A stretch of 64,000 nt of DNA, taken from positions 1,736,001-1,800,000 of the forward strand of contig JAWQUS010000022.1 in the NCBI GenBank assembly GCA_036365455.1. The letters run 5' to 3'. The translations under genes and the position numbers were made by a program. Shown here one piece after another: positions 21,908 to 32,948 of this stretch; the stretch's first letter is position 1; every line of letters starts with the position of its first letter. The notes under the pieces were generated by a model. The model worked only from the letters and a program-made list of their open reading frames with translations, did no database searches and was not told the origin of the DNA. Source of the DNA: Macrosoma leucophasiata. Its lineage: Eukaryota; Arthropoda; Insecta; Lepidoptera; Hedylidae.

Positions 21908-22203
21908 AAGTCAAATCGAGCCACCGCCGCCGGCGGAACGGAGGGAAGTCGCCATATGCAGGCTTTCCCCTCTGTCAAAGTACAAGCACAAGTGCCCCTA
22001 TGTCTGTCGCCGAGATGTTTCAATGTGTGCGTGATATTGTTTATTTGTTTTGTTAAAGTCAAGGTGTGAGTTTCGTAGTAATAGCCGAATTTTGGTGTGT
22101 GTGTGTGTGTGTGTCACGAATTTCCTCCCGCAAAAATTACTGGCTGCAGACTGCTTTGCATCGGTCATAAACGCTATGGCTACTCCCCTCCGGTCCTTTG
22201 CTT
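21908..22203 (+). mobile_element. MITE-G copy with GT microsatellite
   Basis: Contains the family interior and GCTACTCCCCTCCGG end. A GT run occupies 22097-22116. Confidence 0.7.
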
Positions 22204-22345
22204 GCTGTATGTTTGCAGGGAAAAAATCTATTACACGACACGGTATTCAGGATCCGACAGAAAGGGTGAGCGTGGCCTCGCGCCGGGTTGCCGCTTATTA
22301 CACTATCCGGTCGCCAGGGCCCTAACTCAGTCACGGTACAAATAT

Positions 22346-22660
22346 TACGTTACGTAACTTCACGCCTGTAATCCCCGAAGGGGTAGGCAGAGGTAAATGC
22401 ATGCATTCAAACATACATGCAAACACCCAACTCGCCGGTTACGTTTTTGGTCTATGTAACAGGTGGCGCACCTGTTGCCATGTCCGGGCACATTACCAAA
22501 CTCCGAGGTACTGGGAAGCTTCCAGAAAATTGAAAAATCCCAATAGAACCAGAGATCAAGGATTTTAAACCGTTATCTCTGATAGCCCCCGACCCGGGGA
22601 ATAGAACCCAAGACCTCCAGCGTAATTGTAGTGGCCTGCTACCACTACGCCACTGAGGCA
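22346..22660 (-). mobile_element. SINE-B, full-length, 10-bp target duplication
   Basis: GTACAAATAT at 22336-22345 and 22661-22670. A and B boxes intact on the minus strand. Confidence 0.9.
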
Positions 22661-22686
22661 GTACAAATATGAACAGTATGGAAACT

Positions 22687-22887
22687 GTTTTTTTATATTA
22701 TTTCGCATTAACACATGCTTGTGAAAAAAATATATTTTATTTTAAAGAAAAATGGAAAGAAAAATTTGACTTCAGGCGAGACTCGAACTCGCGGCCTACT
22801 GGGAATCTAGTCCAGCCGCTCTTCCAATTGAGCTACTGAAGTCCTGCCCGATTTGTCAAATCTTTCCTTCACATTTATTGCCTTGCT
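22687..22887 (-). mobile_element. SINE-U, full-length single copy with 11-bp target duplication
   Basis: GTATGGAAACT at 22676-22686 and 22888-22898. The minus strand reads a leader of about 40 bp, a tRNA-like domain (ACTTCAG/CTGAAGT acceptor stem, GCTC/GAGC D-stem, GCGAG/CTCGC T-stem) and an AT-rich tail. This copy defines the unit's ends. Confidence 0.9.
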
Positions 22888-23123
22888 GTATGGAAACTAC
22901 GTACAAAACGTTGAAACGGCGCAATCACACAAACTGTGTGTAGTTAGGGCGTTAGGCTGACCGGGCCGCTTCGCTCGCCATAATTAGGGCCCTAACTCTC
23001 TTTACACTACCCTGACCCCTGCTGTCGTACCCTGAATACCGTGCCGTGTGATAAGTCCAGAACTACAAAAAAAATTTTTAAATCTTTATTGCTATAAAAT
23101 AGGGTTTGGTCAACAATGACTAT

Positions 23124-23411
23124 TTTTTTTTTTTAATGTAATGGAAGTGGTAAACAAGCGTGCAGTTCACATTGATGTTAAGTGATGACTGCAGCCTATA
23201 GACACCCACACGAAGACAGGTCAAAATGCGGATGCGTTACCACTCCTGAGGCCTAAGGTGTTTTGCCTCTGTGCCGGAAATTACAGGGCCGTACACACCA
23301 CCTGACCGGAACACGATAGTGCTGAACACTACCATTTAGCGGCAAGTATATTAGGTAATGCGGTGGTGCCTACGCCCGCGAGCTCCGTAGCTGAAGCTCT
23401 ACCACCAGTAA
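23124..23411 (-). mobile_element. SINE-A1 copy
   Basis: T-run, core and ACCACCAGTAAG end. Confidence 0.85.
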
Positions 23412-23579
23412 GATATGTACATGTAGTACTATGCCATCCCCATATTTACATTCATATTCTTAATTTCTACGCTTAAAAACTAAATGCACTAACTTGTACA
23501 GCATTCTTGCCTCCTTTGATAGAGGATGGGCTAAAATACTGTTACAAGTACCTACCTAATTCGTGTAAGTTAACACTTA

Positions 23580-23779
23580 TAGTATGGGAGCCCAAGAGGG
23601 GATTTTTGAATTTACTCCAGCGCGTCAGATTAAGTTATAGGAGATACCTTGCACCCAATTCAGTACCTCCACCAAATCTAAGATTTCCATAAAAGGCCGA
23701 ACCCTTAGGGCTTCCGCCACGAGCTTGCCTCGCATCCAAATTGTCAGAATTTTGGATGGAAGCTTTGATGGGGTTCACT
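23580..23779 (+). repeat. LINE 3' end, plus copy, convergent with the next feature
   Basis: GGGAGCCCAAGAGGGG and CCAGCGCGTCAGAT match the minus-strand copy at 24082-24130 (GGGGAGCCCAGGATG, GAGCGCGTCAGAT). Confidence 0.6.
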
Positions 23780-24426
23780 TTAGATCCTCTCTGAGTATCT
23801 GACATTCTTGAGTAATTTTTCACCTTCATTTTTGAACGAATCAAATGTTTTTGAAGAGGACGCGGCATCCACGTCTTGGGTCAAGAGCGTGTCAGATATT
23901 CTGTGAGGGTTTAAAATGTGGCCAAACAATGCTCCTATCCAAAATTCAGACAATTCGGAAGATGAGTAAGATCGTAGCGACATTTATAATTTTTTTAAGA
24001 CTATTCTTCGGCCGCGTCTTTATATACGAACCTTAGATTTAGTGGAGATAACCAGCGGGGTTCAAGGAATCTCCCATATCTTTATCTGACGCGCTCGAGT
24101 AAATCCAAAAATGGCATCCTGGGCTCCCCTACTATTATCTCCTGCATCATCGCATTGCTCTTGGCTTCGACCCGGACACACTCCACCATTACATGATAGG
24201 CATCTTCCACGGTCTCACACTCAGTACAATTTGGTGAGTTTTAAATTTTCATCAAAAAAGCAAATTTGTTCATAGGTAAGTGTCCGGACCGAAGCCGCAA
24301 AGCAGTTACGACTTCAGACCTGGTCATATCTGACCCGACAAACCATGCCGAACGAGTAAGACAAGGTTGAACAGTCTTATACCAAATGCCCTTAAACAAA
24401 TAAAAGACGGGTAGGATAACCGACAA
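23780..24426 (-). pseudogene. Jockey/I-group LINE ORF2 C terminus and 3' tail
   Basis: In one frame, with an in-frame TAA at 24241-24243, the minus strand encodes SEVVTALRLRSGHLPMNKFA, then SPNCTECETVEDAYHVMVEC and FLDLLERVR before TAA at 24082-24084. CX2CX7HX4C is the C-terminal zinc knuckle of I/Jockey/R1-group LINEs. Short frames at 23780-23983 belong to its tail. Dead. Confidence 0.7.
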
Positions 24427-24639
24427 CCTCGCTAAGGCGAGGGCTTATCGTGTGCAGCAATTGGGGGCAATTAGTGCTGACAGATTATAAACAATTGGAT
24501 TGCATCATCGCATACTGTTTCCTTGTATGTTTGTTATATACATATTTTTTATATCTAAGTAAAATGTTTTTGACGAAAACTCTTGAACTGGTGGATATTT
24601 CCGTTGATTGGGTATTAGGGTTACTGGTGGTAGAATTTG

Positions 24640-24729
24640 ACCTTAGTCTTTGTGATAGGCTGCAGTCGTCACTTAACGTTAATGGGAACTGCAAGCTTGT
24701 TTGCCATTTCAATTACATAAAAAAAAACT
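24640..24729 (+). repeat. SINE-A 3' fragment
   Basis: ATAGGCTGCAGTCGTCACTT to A-run. Confidence 0.75.
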
Positions 24730-25120
24730 GTATCATAGACAAGCTCTTTAGCCAGAGCTCTGTCATTAAAACAGTTTGAGAATCACTGACATAGAAAGTT
24801 AATCGCAATTAGTTAAATTTATTCATAATTTAATAGGAAGTTGTAACTCAGAGAGTAACCTCATATTAAAATGTGTTATTTAATAACGTCTCATATAAAT
24901 ATGGAAATAAATGCCTAAGTGTTTCGCATTGTTGATTTGTTTAGGTTTGATGCCCTGAATTAACTTTAAAAAAAATTATACACTACGCTGTCACACACGT
25001 ACATAAAACATACGCTACCGTACTACATCCTAACACGCATGCAAACAACAGCGGAGCATCTACGTAGATCTACATCTACACGCATTATGTAAGTTATATA
25101 TCATTATTATAATAAAAATA
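24730..25120. other. Unassigned
   Basis: No feature recognised. Confidence 0.3.
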
Positions 25121-25132
25121 ATCCGGTGTTAA

Positions 25133-25474
25133 TAATGGCAACCCATTATACGTCCCACTGCTGGGCACGAGTCTCTCCCCTGTTTGGGGGAGGCCTGGAG
25201 CTTACTCCACCACGCTGCTCCAATGCGGATTGGTGGAGGTGGGTGGGTTAGTGGCCAACCCACTGTCGAATGTTTTCAAACCGCCCATAAGGCCTCCGAC
25301 AAGGTTTAACGACTGCTATCCATCGATAGCAACCGAGACCGACGGCTTAACGTGCCCTCCGAAGCACGGAAACGCGCATTTAATTTGCCACTAGCGGTCA
25401 CCCATCACACTACCCGACCGCGCCCGTAGTGCTTAACCGAGCAGATCGCTTCCGATCTACACCAGCCGCTGGGC
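25133..25474 (-). mobile_element. SINE-5S with 12-bp target duplication
   Basis: ATCCGGTGTTAA at 25121-25132 and 25475-25486. On the minus strand the head holds TTAAGCACTACGGGCGCGGT and GATGGGTGACCGCTAG, matching box A and box C of the 5S rRNA gene promoter. The tail (GTGCCCAGCAGTGGGACG, then ATT repeats) is LINE-like. Confidence 0.9.
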
Positions 25475-25673
25475 CATCCGGTGTTAACTAGCTATTAAAA
25501 TAACTCATGTTGCATAATTTTATTTAATTACTTACATTACCATAGAAAAAAAAACATCAAAAAATCATTTATTTCATTTTGGTCTACGGGTTATAAGCTA
25601 CCTAGAGTGGATAAATTATAATAATAATTCAATCGGTATAAATGAATACCAATTTAATAATAAGTCATAACAT

Positions 25674-25740
25674 CTAAACGGAACACGATAGTGCTGAATA
25701 CTACCTACCATTTGGCGGCCGATAGTTTAGGTAATGCGCC
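25674..25740 (-). repeat. SINE-A2 fragment
   Basis: GGAACACGATAGTGCTGAA to GGTAATGCG. Confidence 0.65.
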
Positions 25741-25792
25741 ACTGCGATCGCCAATCTGCATGCCAAGCATGGCGATTATGGCATGTCCACTT

Positions 25793-25956
25793 ATTTTTTT
25801 TATGTAATGCAAGTGGTAAACAAGGATACAGTTCACATTGATGTTAAGTGATGACTGCAGCCTATAGACACCCACACAAAGACTAAGGTCAAAATGCAGA
25901 TGCGTTACGACTCCTGAGGCCTAAGGTGTTATGCCTCTGTGCCAGAAATTCCAGGT
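25793..25956 (-). mobile_element. SINE-A1, 5'-truncated
   Basis: T-run to GTGCCAGAAATTCC, then joins R-H. Confidence 0.8.
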
Positions 25957-26062
25957 TATTTAAAATCAACCCGACGTTTTGGTCGCTTTTCAGCTTCCGT
26001 GGTCTCGGGCAGACTGAGGTGACATTTGTTTGACAGCAGTTTGAAAAAATATTATCCGCAGC
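25957..26062 (-). repeat. R-H repeat
   Basis: CCCGACGTTTTGGTCGCTTTTC; compare 18121. Confidence 0.7.
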
Positions 26063-26121
26063 TACCTCCATCTATTTCGCAAACGTCTTACGTAGCATTC
26101 AGGATTAACGCAAAAGTTTTA

Positions 26122-27792
26122 TAGTCCAGGAGGAATCGGCGCATGAGTACCGAAAACTATTCCACCTCAATTTTTTTATGCGATCCTCTTTAAATTGTCC
26201 TACTGATGATATAAATGCATGTTGCCATGGGGCAACCCCGTGCTATATTGTTTAAACTGAAATTGTTTAAACAATTGCAAGGAATTGTTATTTTTCAACC
26301 GGACAAATTTTTTTTATATTCTTTATTGAAATACGAATAAAAAAAGTCCTATGACTTTTCACGATAAAGTTAATATTTTTAGAGATATGAATTTTTAAAG
26401 GTTCGAAAAATCTCAAATTTGGGTACTTTTGACCCATGAAAAATATATTAAAAAAAAAAAATATATAAATAATATATTTTTTTTTAATTCTTTATACAAT
26501 AGTTAATAATATTCTTAATAGAGACTTTTAAAAATTTTATTATTTATACCTGTTTTATAATTGTTAATTTCACGCGCTCACAAGTATGCGCCGCTTACCT
26601 TTAAGTATCGCCGTCTCTCTCTGACTCATGCGCTGCATCGGCCTCTCTATGTCCTAAATCATTATTTATCATTTATCTTAAAAACTATTAACTTTATCAA
26701 GATTGTTAAAGAGAGCAATGTTATTAATAATTAAATTGTCTACAATTTGTTTTCTGTAATTTTTTTTCTGGAATCAATTTTATGAAAGTTATTTAAGTAT
26801 GAATCGGAACATGTAATTAAAATTACTTTTTTATCAGTTTATATTATTTTTTTGTTATTATCATAGCAATTTATGATTTTTTTTGCATACTTCTATGTGG
26901 CTGTGATTCAGAAGACTGTAAGAATATAATATACAAAAATGATATTAATAACAAATAAATACTTTTTCTTAAATCTTGTTTCATTATTTCATACTTCTAC
27001 ATCCATAACCTTCGTTAGAAGAAGTTATTCAATGTAATAACTTTCTGTTTTAATAACAAAAAAATAATATAAACTGATAAAAAAGTAATTTTAATTACAT
27101 GTTCCGATTCATACTTAAATAACTTTCATAAAATTGATTCCAGAAAAAAAATTACAGAAAACAAATTGTAGACAATTTAATTATTAATAACATTGCTCTC
27201 TTTAACAATCTTGATAAAGTTAATAGTTTTTAAGATAAATGATAAATAATGATTTAGGACATAGAGAGGCCGATGCAGCGCATGAGTCAGAGAGAGACGG
27301 CGATACTTAAAGGTAAGCGGCGCATACTTGTGAGCGCGTGAAATTAACAATTATAAAACACGTATAAATAATAAAATTTTTAAAAGTCTCTATTAAGAAT
27401 ATTATTAACTATTGTATAAAGAATTTAAAAAAAATATATTATTTATATTTTTTTTTTTTTTTAATATATTTTTCATGGGTCAAAAGTACCCAAATTTGAG
27501 ATTTTTCGCACCTTTAAAAATTCATATCTCTAAAAATATTAACTTGATCGTGAAAAGTCATAGGACTTTTTTTTATTCGTATTTCAAATAAAGAATATAA
27601 AAAAAAATTGTCCGGTTGAAAAATAACAATTCCTTGCAATTGTTTAAACAATTTCAGTTTAAACAATATAGCACGGGGTTGCCCCATGGCAACATGCATT
27701 TATATCATCAGTAGGACAATTTAAAGAGGATCGCATAACAAAATTGAGGTGGAATAGTTTTCGGTACTCATGCGCCGATTCCTCCTGGACTA
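26122..27792. mobile_element. Giant palindromic fold-back element, about 740-bp arms
   Basis: Left arm 26122-26860, right arm 27051-27792, with a 190-bp AT-rich loop. Termini read TAGTCCAGGAGGAATCGG and its complement, so TA may be the target duplication. By eye the arms differ at only a handful of sites (for example AATTTTTTTATG versus AATTTTGTTATG). No protein-coding frame is convincing; the short frames are mirror shadows of each other. A transcript would fold into one long double-stranded RNA. Confidence 0.9.
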
Positions 27793-27879
27793 ATCTATAC
27801 AAATAAATAAAATTGGAGTGTCTGTTTGTAATAAAAAATTAACGCGTTTTACTAAATGCATATGTATACACGGTACATA

Positions 27880-28105
27880 CCTATACCAAAACAATTTTTT
27901 TTACAATTTTTGTCTGTCTGTCTGTCAGTTTGGCGGGGCTAATCTTGGGAACGGCTGGACCGATTTTGACGGGACTTTCACTGGCAGATAGCTGATGTAA
28001 TAAGGAGTAACTTAGGCTAGTATAACTAGCTGCGTCCACGACTTCGTTCGGGTAGATACTGAACAATGATAAATTCTCACGCGGGCGAAGTCTAGCTTAG
28101 TCGGG
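27880..28105 (-). repeat. R-J interspersed repeat
   Basis: TTGTCTGTCTGTCTGTC, GGAACGGCTGGACCGATTTT and CGTCCACGACTTCG recur at 45110-45300, 45455-45620 and 45820-45930. Confidence 0.7.
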
Positions 28106-28320
28106 TTATAAAATCGTCGCGTATGAGTTCAATGGGCTGGATATCGTTTTACCAATAATTTTACTGCCAACGCCATATTGTTCGTTGGCACGACTTGCCA
28201 AATGAATGTTTATAGGTCATAAGGGGACGAGGTCATGTTGGGTACATCGACCTTATGAAGCTATGCTATCACATTGTTATAGCAAAGCAAAAAAGTTGAA
28301 AGTCTAAATTTTTTTTTTGC

Positions 28321-28442
28321 ACGCTTACACTTACCCAACCCCACATTAAGTTTTATATAAATCTGTGTCGTGGGTGCCGTTGTACACATACACAAACACC
28401 CAGACCCGAAACAAATATCTGTAGGCCATACAATTATTTGTC
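28321..28442 (-). mobile_element. SINE-K fragment
   Basis: GTCGTGGGTGCCGTTGTACAC and CCCGAAACAAATATCTGTAG match the full copy at 57620. Confidence 0.75.
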
Positions 28443-28489
28443 AAAGGGAGGTGGTCGACCCTCTGCTCACGGGATAGTTGTTCAAATGG

Positions 28490-28625
28490 TCCGAAAGGGA
28501 TCGGGCCGATATTGTAGCTCGCACTGTACCCAACCCTTCTAGGGCTCGGCACTCGAAGGTCGGGGTGATTCATCCGTGACGTCAACCCTTATCGATGTAA
28601 CCCTTACTATGCTATTTGAGGGTTG
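28490..28625. repeat. R-L repeat, copy 1
   Basis: CCCAACCCTTCTAGGGC, GATTCATCCGTGACGTCAAC and GCTATTTGAG parallel 29515-29625. Class unknown. Confidence 0.6.
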
Positions 28626-28859
28626 GATTAAATATTCCACCTTGCGGTACAGATTGATTATAGATAAAGATGATTATGGTAATGGGAATTTTATTACACA
28701 AGTTCATGCCTGTGTTCCTAGAAAGGGTAGGCAGAGGTTAATGGCTAGTTACGTTTTGTCGTCGTTGATTCGTCGCGCTAGCTAGCGCGCGGCGCGGTAT
28801 AGGCTTCGGGTCGCGCGCCCCTTCGCCTCGGCATCTTCTGCTCCCATAGGAATGAGGGC

Positions 28860-29195
28860 GGCGTCTTGTCTGGGTGGCGCAGTGGTAAGCGCCGCGTCGC
28901 CGATTATGGCGCAGCGACGGAGTAGGCGCCTCCCAAGTGTGGTGGTGCCGCGATGACAGCGGTGCCGCGGCGGTTTGTATTGCGGCGGCGGGGGCGGGGG
29001 GGTGTCGTCACGCCGCGAAGTGACCAGCGTCGAGTTTTGGGCAGCCAACAGGGGCGAGCATCCACCACTCCAGTGGCAACGCTCGGAGATATTGCGCGGT
29101 CGTAGCCCGGACCGTAGTCGGACCCGCGAACGCATCCCCGATGAGAGTCCCCACGTCCGGGAATCGAACCCGGGTCGGGCAGGTTACGTGACATC
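28860..29195. repeat. GC-rich block with two opposed tRNA-like ends
   Basis: The plus strand has an A-box-like GGGTGGCGCAGTGGTAAGCG at 28867. The minus strand has a B-box-like GGGTTCGATTCCCGGACG near 29155-29175. The middle is CpG-rich with a G-run near 28985-29000. Probably composite SINE material; the open frames are compositional. Confidence 0.45.
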
Positions 29196-29279
29196 GTCAA
29201 GCTGTAATAATAGGTGCCTGTTCATAAATCGGGCACATTACCAAACCCCAAGGGAAGCATTGGGAAACTTACGAAAATT

Positions 29280-29470
29280 TTACTGAGGGTAGATTTCCAG
29301 TGTAGGGACTCGAGTGCGTAGGCACCATCGCATAACCTAACCTATCTGCCACCAAAATGTTAGTGTTCGGCACTATCTTGTTCCGGTTATATGGTAATGT
29401 ATGGCCCCGTAATAACCACCACAGAGGCAAAACTACTTAGATTAGGGGTGGCAACGCATCTGCATTTCGG
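29280..29470 (+). repeat. SINE-A2, 3'-truncated
   Basis: TTACTGAGGGTAG start, GGCACCATCGCATAACC, to GCATCTGCATTTCGG. Confidence 0.75.
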
Positions 29471-29514
29471 TAAAGAACCAATTTTTTTTGGCTTAGTTAA
29501 CACTTGACATTCGT

Positions 29515-29625
29515 AGGGTTCAACCCTTTTAGGGCCCGACTCTACGACGGTTGGGTTGATTCATCCATGATGTCAACCCGATGTGACCCCTACGGTGCCA
29601 TTTGAGCACAGATCAACTCCAATGG
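29515..29625. repeat. R-L repeat, copy 2
   Basis: CAACCCTTTTAGGGCCCGAC, TTGATTCATCCATGATGTC; compare 28490. Confidence 0.6.
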
Positions 29626-29639
29626 CTCCAATAAATACC

Positions 29640-30178
29640 GCATTAGTGAATATTTGTTCGGATCTGTGTTCTTTGAGGTACGCGGGGGTTGCGGGAGACG
29701 TAACTAAAGCGCTGTGATTGGCTGTCAGGCAGCGTCGCGATTTCGAGCTTTGCGTTCTATGCTAGCAAAATGCACTAATGTGTTGTGAGCGTCGGTTGCT
29801 CTGAATGCGTTATCTAGGGAGGTTATCTGTGCATTTGAGGGTCGAATTTATTTTGTTTATTTTTTCACTTACCATCAATGTGAACTGTATGCCTGTTTAT
29901 TTTCATACTCTGTCTATCCTTTCATGGAAATAGAAGCGTGAATATGTAGAACATAATTACACCATGACCTATATAGGGTTGACGCAATGCGAAATTCAGG
30001 GAGCGGTCGAATGAATCATAAAATGGACGATATGTGTATCGCGCTAGTTCTTTTACGAGGTATACAGCTTATTATGTCTCTCATACTCTCAACACTATAG
30101 CCGAAAGACTTCCACAGCTGGACATCAGCCCCAAATATGCCAACAATGTTGTATCTATGTCATGAGGGTAGAACATGC
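29640..30178. other. Unassigned
   Basis: No gene. Ordinary composition. Confidence 0.3.
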
Positions 30179-30187
30179 CATATAATA

Positions 30188-30537
30188 ATGGCAACCCTTG
30201 ATACGTCCCACTGCTGGGCACGAGTCTCTCCCCTTCTTGGGAGGAGGCCTGGAGCTTACTTCACCACGCTGCTCCAATGCGGGTTGGTGGAGATAAGGGT
30301 TAGTGGTCAACCCTTTGGTGGGTGTTTTTCAAACCGCCAAATAAGGCCTCCGACAAGGTTTAACGACTGATATCTATTGATAGCAACCGGGACCGACGGT
30401 TTAACGTGCCCTCCGAAGCACGGAAACGCACATTTTAATTTGCCACTAGCGGTCACCCATCACACCGGACTGCGCCCGTATCGCTTAACAGAGTATATGG
30501 CTTCCTATCTACACCAGCCGCGGGACCATGCGCGCTT
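30188..30537 (-). mobile_element. SINE-5S, full-length with 9-bp target duplication
   Basis: CATATAATA at 30179-30187 and 30538-30546. The 5' end (GAAGCGCGCATGG on the minus strand) matches the 58543 copy, fixing the element start. Confidence 0.85.
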
Positions 30538-30626
30538 CATATAATATTCCACAGCCACCACCAACACGCTTGGCATGCGTATTGGCGAACGATGGCGTTT
30601 AAACCATTCCAATGAGGCGGTAGTAT

Positions 30627-30797
30627 GTATGTATCTTCACGCCAGATCCCTAACGGGGTAGGGAGAGAGTGTAGAGCGCCAGATATCCCGGTCCTGATAT
30701 ACCTCTCGTGCCTCGTCTACCTTCATCATTCTCTTCATACATGCACGCCCATTCCTAAGACTTTTGACTCCACCATCAGACAGAACTCGACCTAAAA
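30627..30797 (-). repeat. RTE-type LINE 3' end
   Basis: The minus strand encodes GGVKSLRNGRACMKRMMKVD-like residues, then CTACCCCGTTAGGGA and the TACATACAT tail. Confidence 0.7.
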
Positions 30798-30968
30798 AAT
30801 ACGGTAGTAAATACAATTAAATTAAATAAACATTTATTTCAGACAAATGTATGTACCCATAACATATTGACATTAAAACACAAAATAAAATAAAAAAAAA
30901 GAGAAGAAAAAGAAAGAAAAAAAAAATTATGGCAAATTAGGCAGAAGCGTTTATGCTATCGGTCGGAA
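30798..30968. repeat. A-rich low complexity
   Basis: Purine-rich A/G tract at about 30875-30925. Confidence 0.5.
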
Positions 30969-31147
30969 GGAAATGTACGGCCCTGTAATTTCCGGCACAG
31001 AGGCATAACACCTTAGGCCTCAGTTGTGGTACCGCATCTGCATTTTGACCTTGGTCTTTGTGTGGGTATCTATAGGCTGCAGTCATCACTTAACATCAAT
31101 GTGAACTGCATGCTTGTTTGCCAAATCAATTACATAAAAAAAAAAAC
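30969..31147 (+). mobile_element. SINE-A1, 5'-truncated
   Basis: GTACGGCCCTGTAATTTCC to A-run. Confidence 0.8.
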
Positions 31148-31181
31148 TGGTTGCCTGTAAAGTCGGTTTTACGGGCGAAGA

Positions 31182-31336
31182 TTTTACGTGACAACGTCTT
31201 TTTCTCGGTAGAAAGGCATTCGCCGGTCCGGCAGGCCTCTCTCTCGTTCGGTGACTCATCGTTACGTTACCGGGCGTTACACTTTTTCATGAGTGACTCC
31301 GAGCCGCAACCTAATTTAAGACGTTGTCACGTCAAA
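31182..31336. repeat. 155-bp fold-back sequence
   Basis: TTTACGTGACAACGTCTT (31183-31200) is mirrored by AAGACGTTGTCACGTCAAA (31318-31336). Likely a small MITE. Confidence 0.6.
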
Positions 31337-31405
31337 AAAATAGGCAGATGCGAACAAATTAACATTACTTTATTGCCATTAATTTAATGTTTGGTTGTTT
31401 GTTTG

Positions 31406-31549
31406 TTACGTTTATACAAAGACTTCTTCAAGGATCTGGATAACATTTTGGCACTCAGACAGTTTATTGATGAGATGTATGGAACCCCAAAAATAATTGG
31501 AATTCATAACCTCCGATTTAATGTCGCATTGAAAAAGTTGCATGTATGA
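31406..31549 (+). pseudogene. Short open peptide fragment, unrecognised
   Basis: Forty-seven sense codons reading LRLYKDFFKDLDNILALRQF, then EMYGTPKIIGIHNLRFNVAL, TGA at 31547. Protein-like composition, no homology recognised; probably transposon-derived because it runs into an RTE tail. Confidence 0.3.
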
Positions 31550-31665
31550 AGAGAATGATGAAGGTAGACGAGGCACGAGAGGTTTGTCAGAACCGGGATA
31601 TCTGGCGCTCTACACTCTGTCTACCCCGTTAGGGACCTGGCGTGAAGGTACATACATACATTAAA
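31550..31665 (+). repeat. RTE-type LINE 3' end
   Basis: GAATGATGAAGGTAGACGAGG, CTACCCCGTTAGGGACC, ACATACATAC. Confidence 0.7.
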
Positions 31666-31684
31666 AAAGTTTCCCTATTTGCTT

Positions 31685-31800
31685 TCGTTTAACAATGTCA
31701 TCCATTTCCCCTTTCGTGCTAAATGCCTCCATTGTGACGTCACAATGGCGTCCCCCCGCGTGACGTCACTCGTCTAGGTGTCGCGACGCCAGGGCGGTTT
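31685..31800. repeat. R-M repeat with TGACGTCA sites
   Basis: GCGTGACGTCACTCG and TGTCGCGACG parallel 35915-36015. Two TGACGTCA palindromes (CRE-like) occur within 35 bp. Confidence 0.5.
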
Positions 31801-32057
31801 GTGGAAACAGATAAGGGCGATTCTACAAAAGTTGGGCGACTTGATGTCAGCAGTCGATGAAACACATATTTTTTTTAATTACATATATAAATATTTCCTA
31901 ATATTTCAATTAATCTTAGTCACTTTTAGGTGTTCACTAAATTAAGACGTTTTATTTCAATTTTGAGTAATTGAAATAATGTAATCAATGTTTAAATCGT
32001 CAGTACTATGCCGTGTCATAACTCCCAAATTACACAATTACACTTCAGATGTTTATA

Positions 32058-32058
<1 letters not shown>
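31801..32058. other. Unassigned AT-rich
   Basis: No feature seen. Confidence 0.3.
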
Positions 32059-32059
<1 letters not shown>

Positions 32060-32096
<37 letters not shown>

Positions 32097-32312
32097 AATG
32101 GAAGTGGCAAACAAGCATGCAGTTCACATTGATGTTAAGTGATGACTGCAGCCTATAGACACCCACACAAAGACCAAGGTCAAAATGCAGATGCGTTACC
32201 ACTCCTGAGGCCTAAGGGTGTTATGCCTCTGTGCCGGAAATTACAGGGCCGTACATTACCACCTGACCGGAACACGATAGTGCTGAACACTACCATTTAG
32301 CGGCAAGTATAT
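32060..32312 (-). mobile_element. SINE-A1, 5'-truncated, very long T-run
   Basis: T-run of about 32 nt at 32060-32091, then core. The long homopolymer suggests a young insertion. Confidence 0.85.
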
Positions 32313-32569
32313 ATATAAGTAAGTATATTATAGTAAACTTTACTTGTAAAATGCAGAAAAATAAACATTTTGTAATGTATATTCCGTATTTCGAAGTAAC
32401 CCAATTATTAATTGTTAAAAAAAATGTCTATGCTTTGTGTTTGTTTTTACTCGTCAGTCCTGTGTGCAATATTAAAATTCAAAATTCTCGCAAATTATCT
32501 AAGTTTAAACATCAAGTCCTCGAAAGTCCTCAATTCTATCTAAAGTACTATTAGTGAAGTTATCTACAG

Positions 32570-32664
32570 GTGCCATATTTGTCAAGCCGGCATATTAAAA
32601 ACAGCGTCAGCTTCCCGACAGCGGCCAGGGAACGTGTAGTGCCAGTCAATATTTCAGTACCGTG
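32570..32664 (+). CDS. Candidate internal exon
   Basis: After ATCTACAG an open frame VPYLSSRHIKNSVSFPTAAR... runs to CCGTG|GTGAGT, a good donor. It cannot be joined in frame to the exon at 32949 (the junction would create TGA), so a further exon or an error is needed. Unrecognised protein. Confidence 0.25.
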
Positions 32665-32948
32665 GTGAGTAATTATTTCTTTATTTTAACATATTTTCCT
32701 GTAATTTCAATATAACTAAGTGTGTTTTTTTTTAATATAATGCAACCCACTTACGAAATTGACCAGTAAAAACATTACTTGGCATTTTAACCTAGAATTT
32801 GAATCTAATTCATCAGCACCGTGTCATCAGTCCTATGGCAGATGCTCCGGCAAGGGACTGACGTGTTGCCACGGTACTGATGACTTAATGTTAGGGCCTT
32901 TAAATTTGAATAGATATTGGTAGTAAAACAATATTTTTATAATTTCAG

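Noticed and set aside
29069..29200. Arg/Pro-rich frames near 29 kb
   Set aside because: Composition-driven open frames in the GC-rich block.
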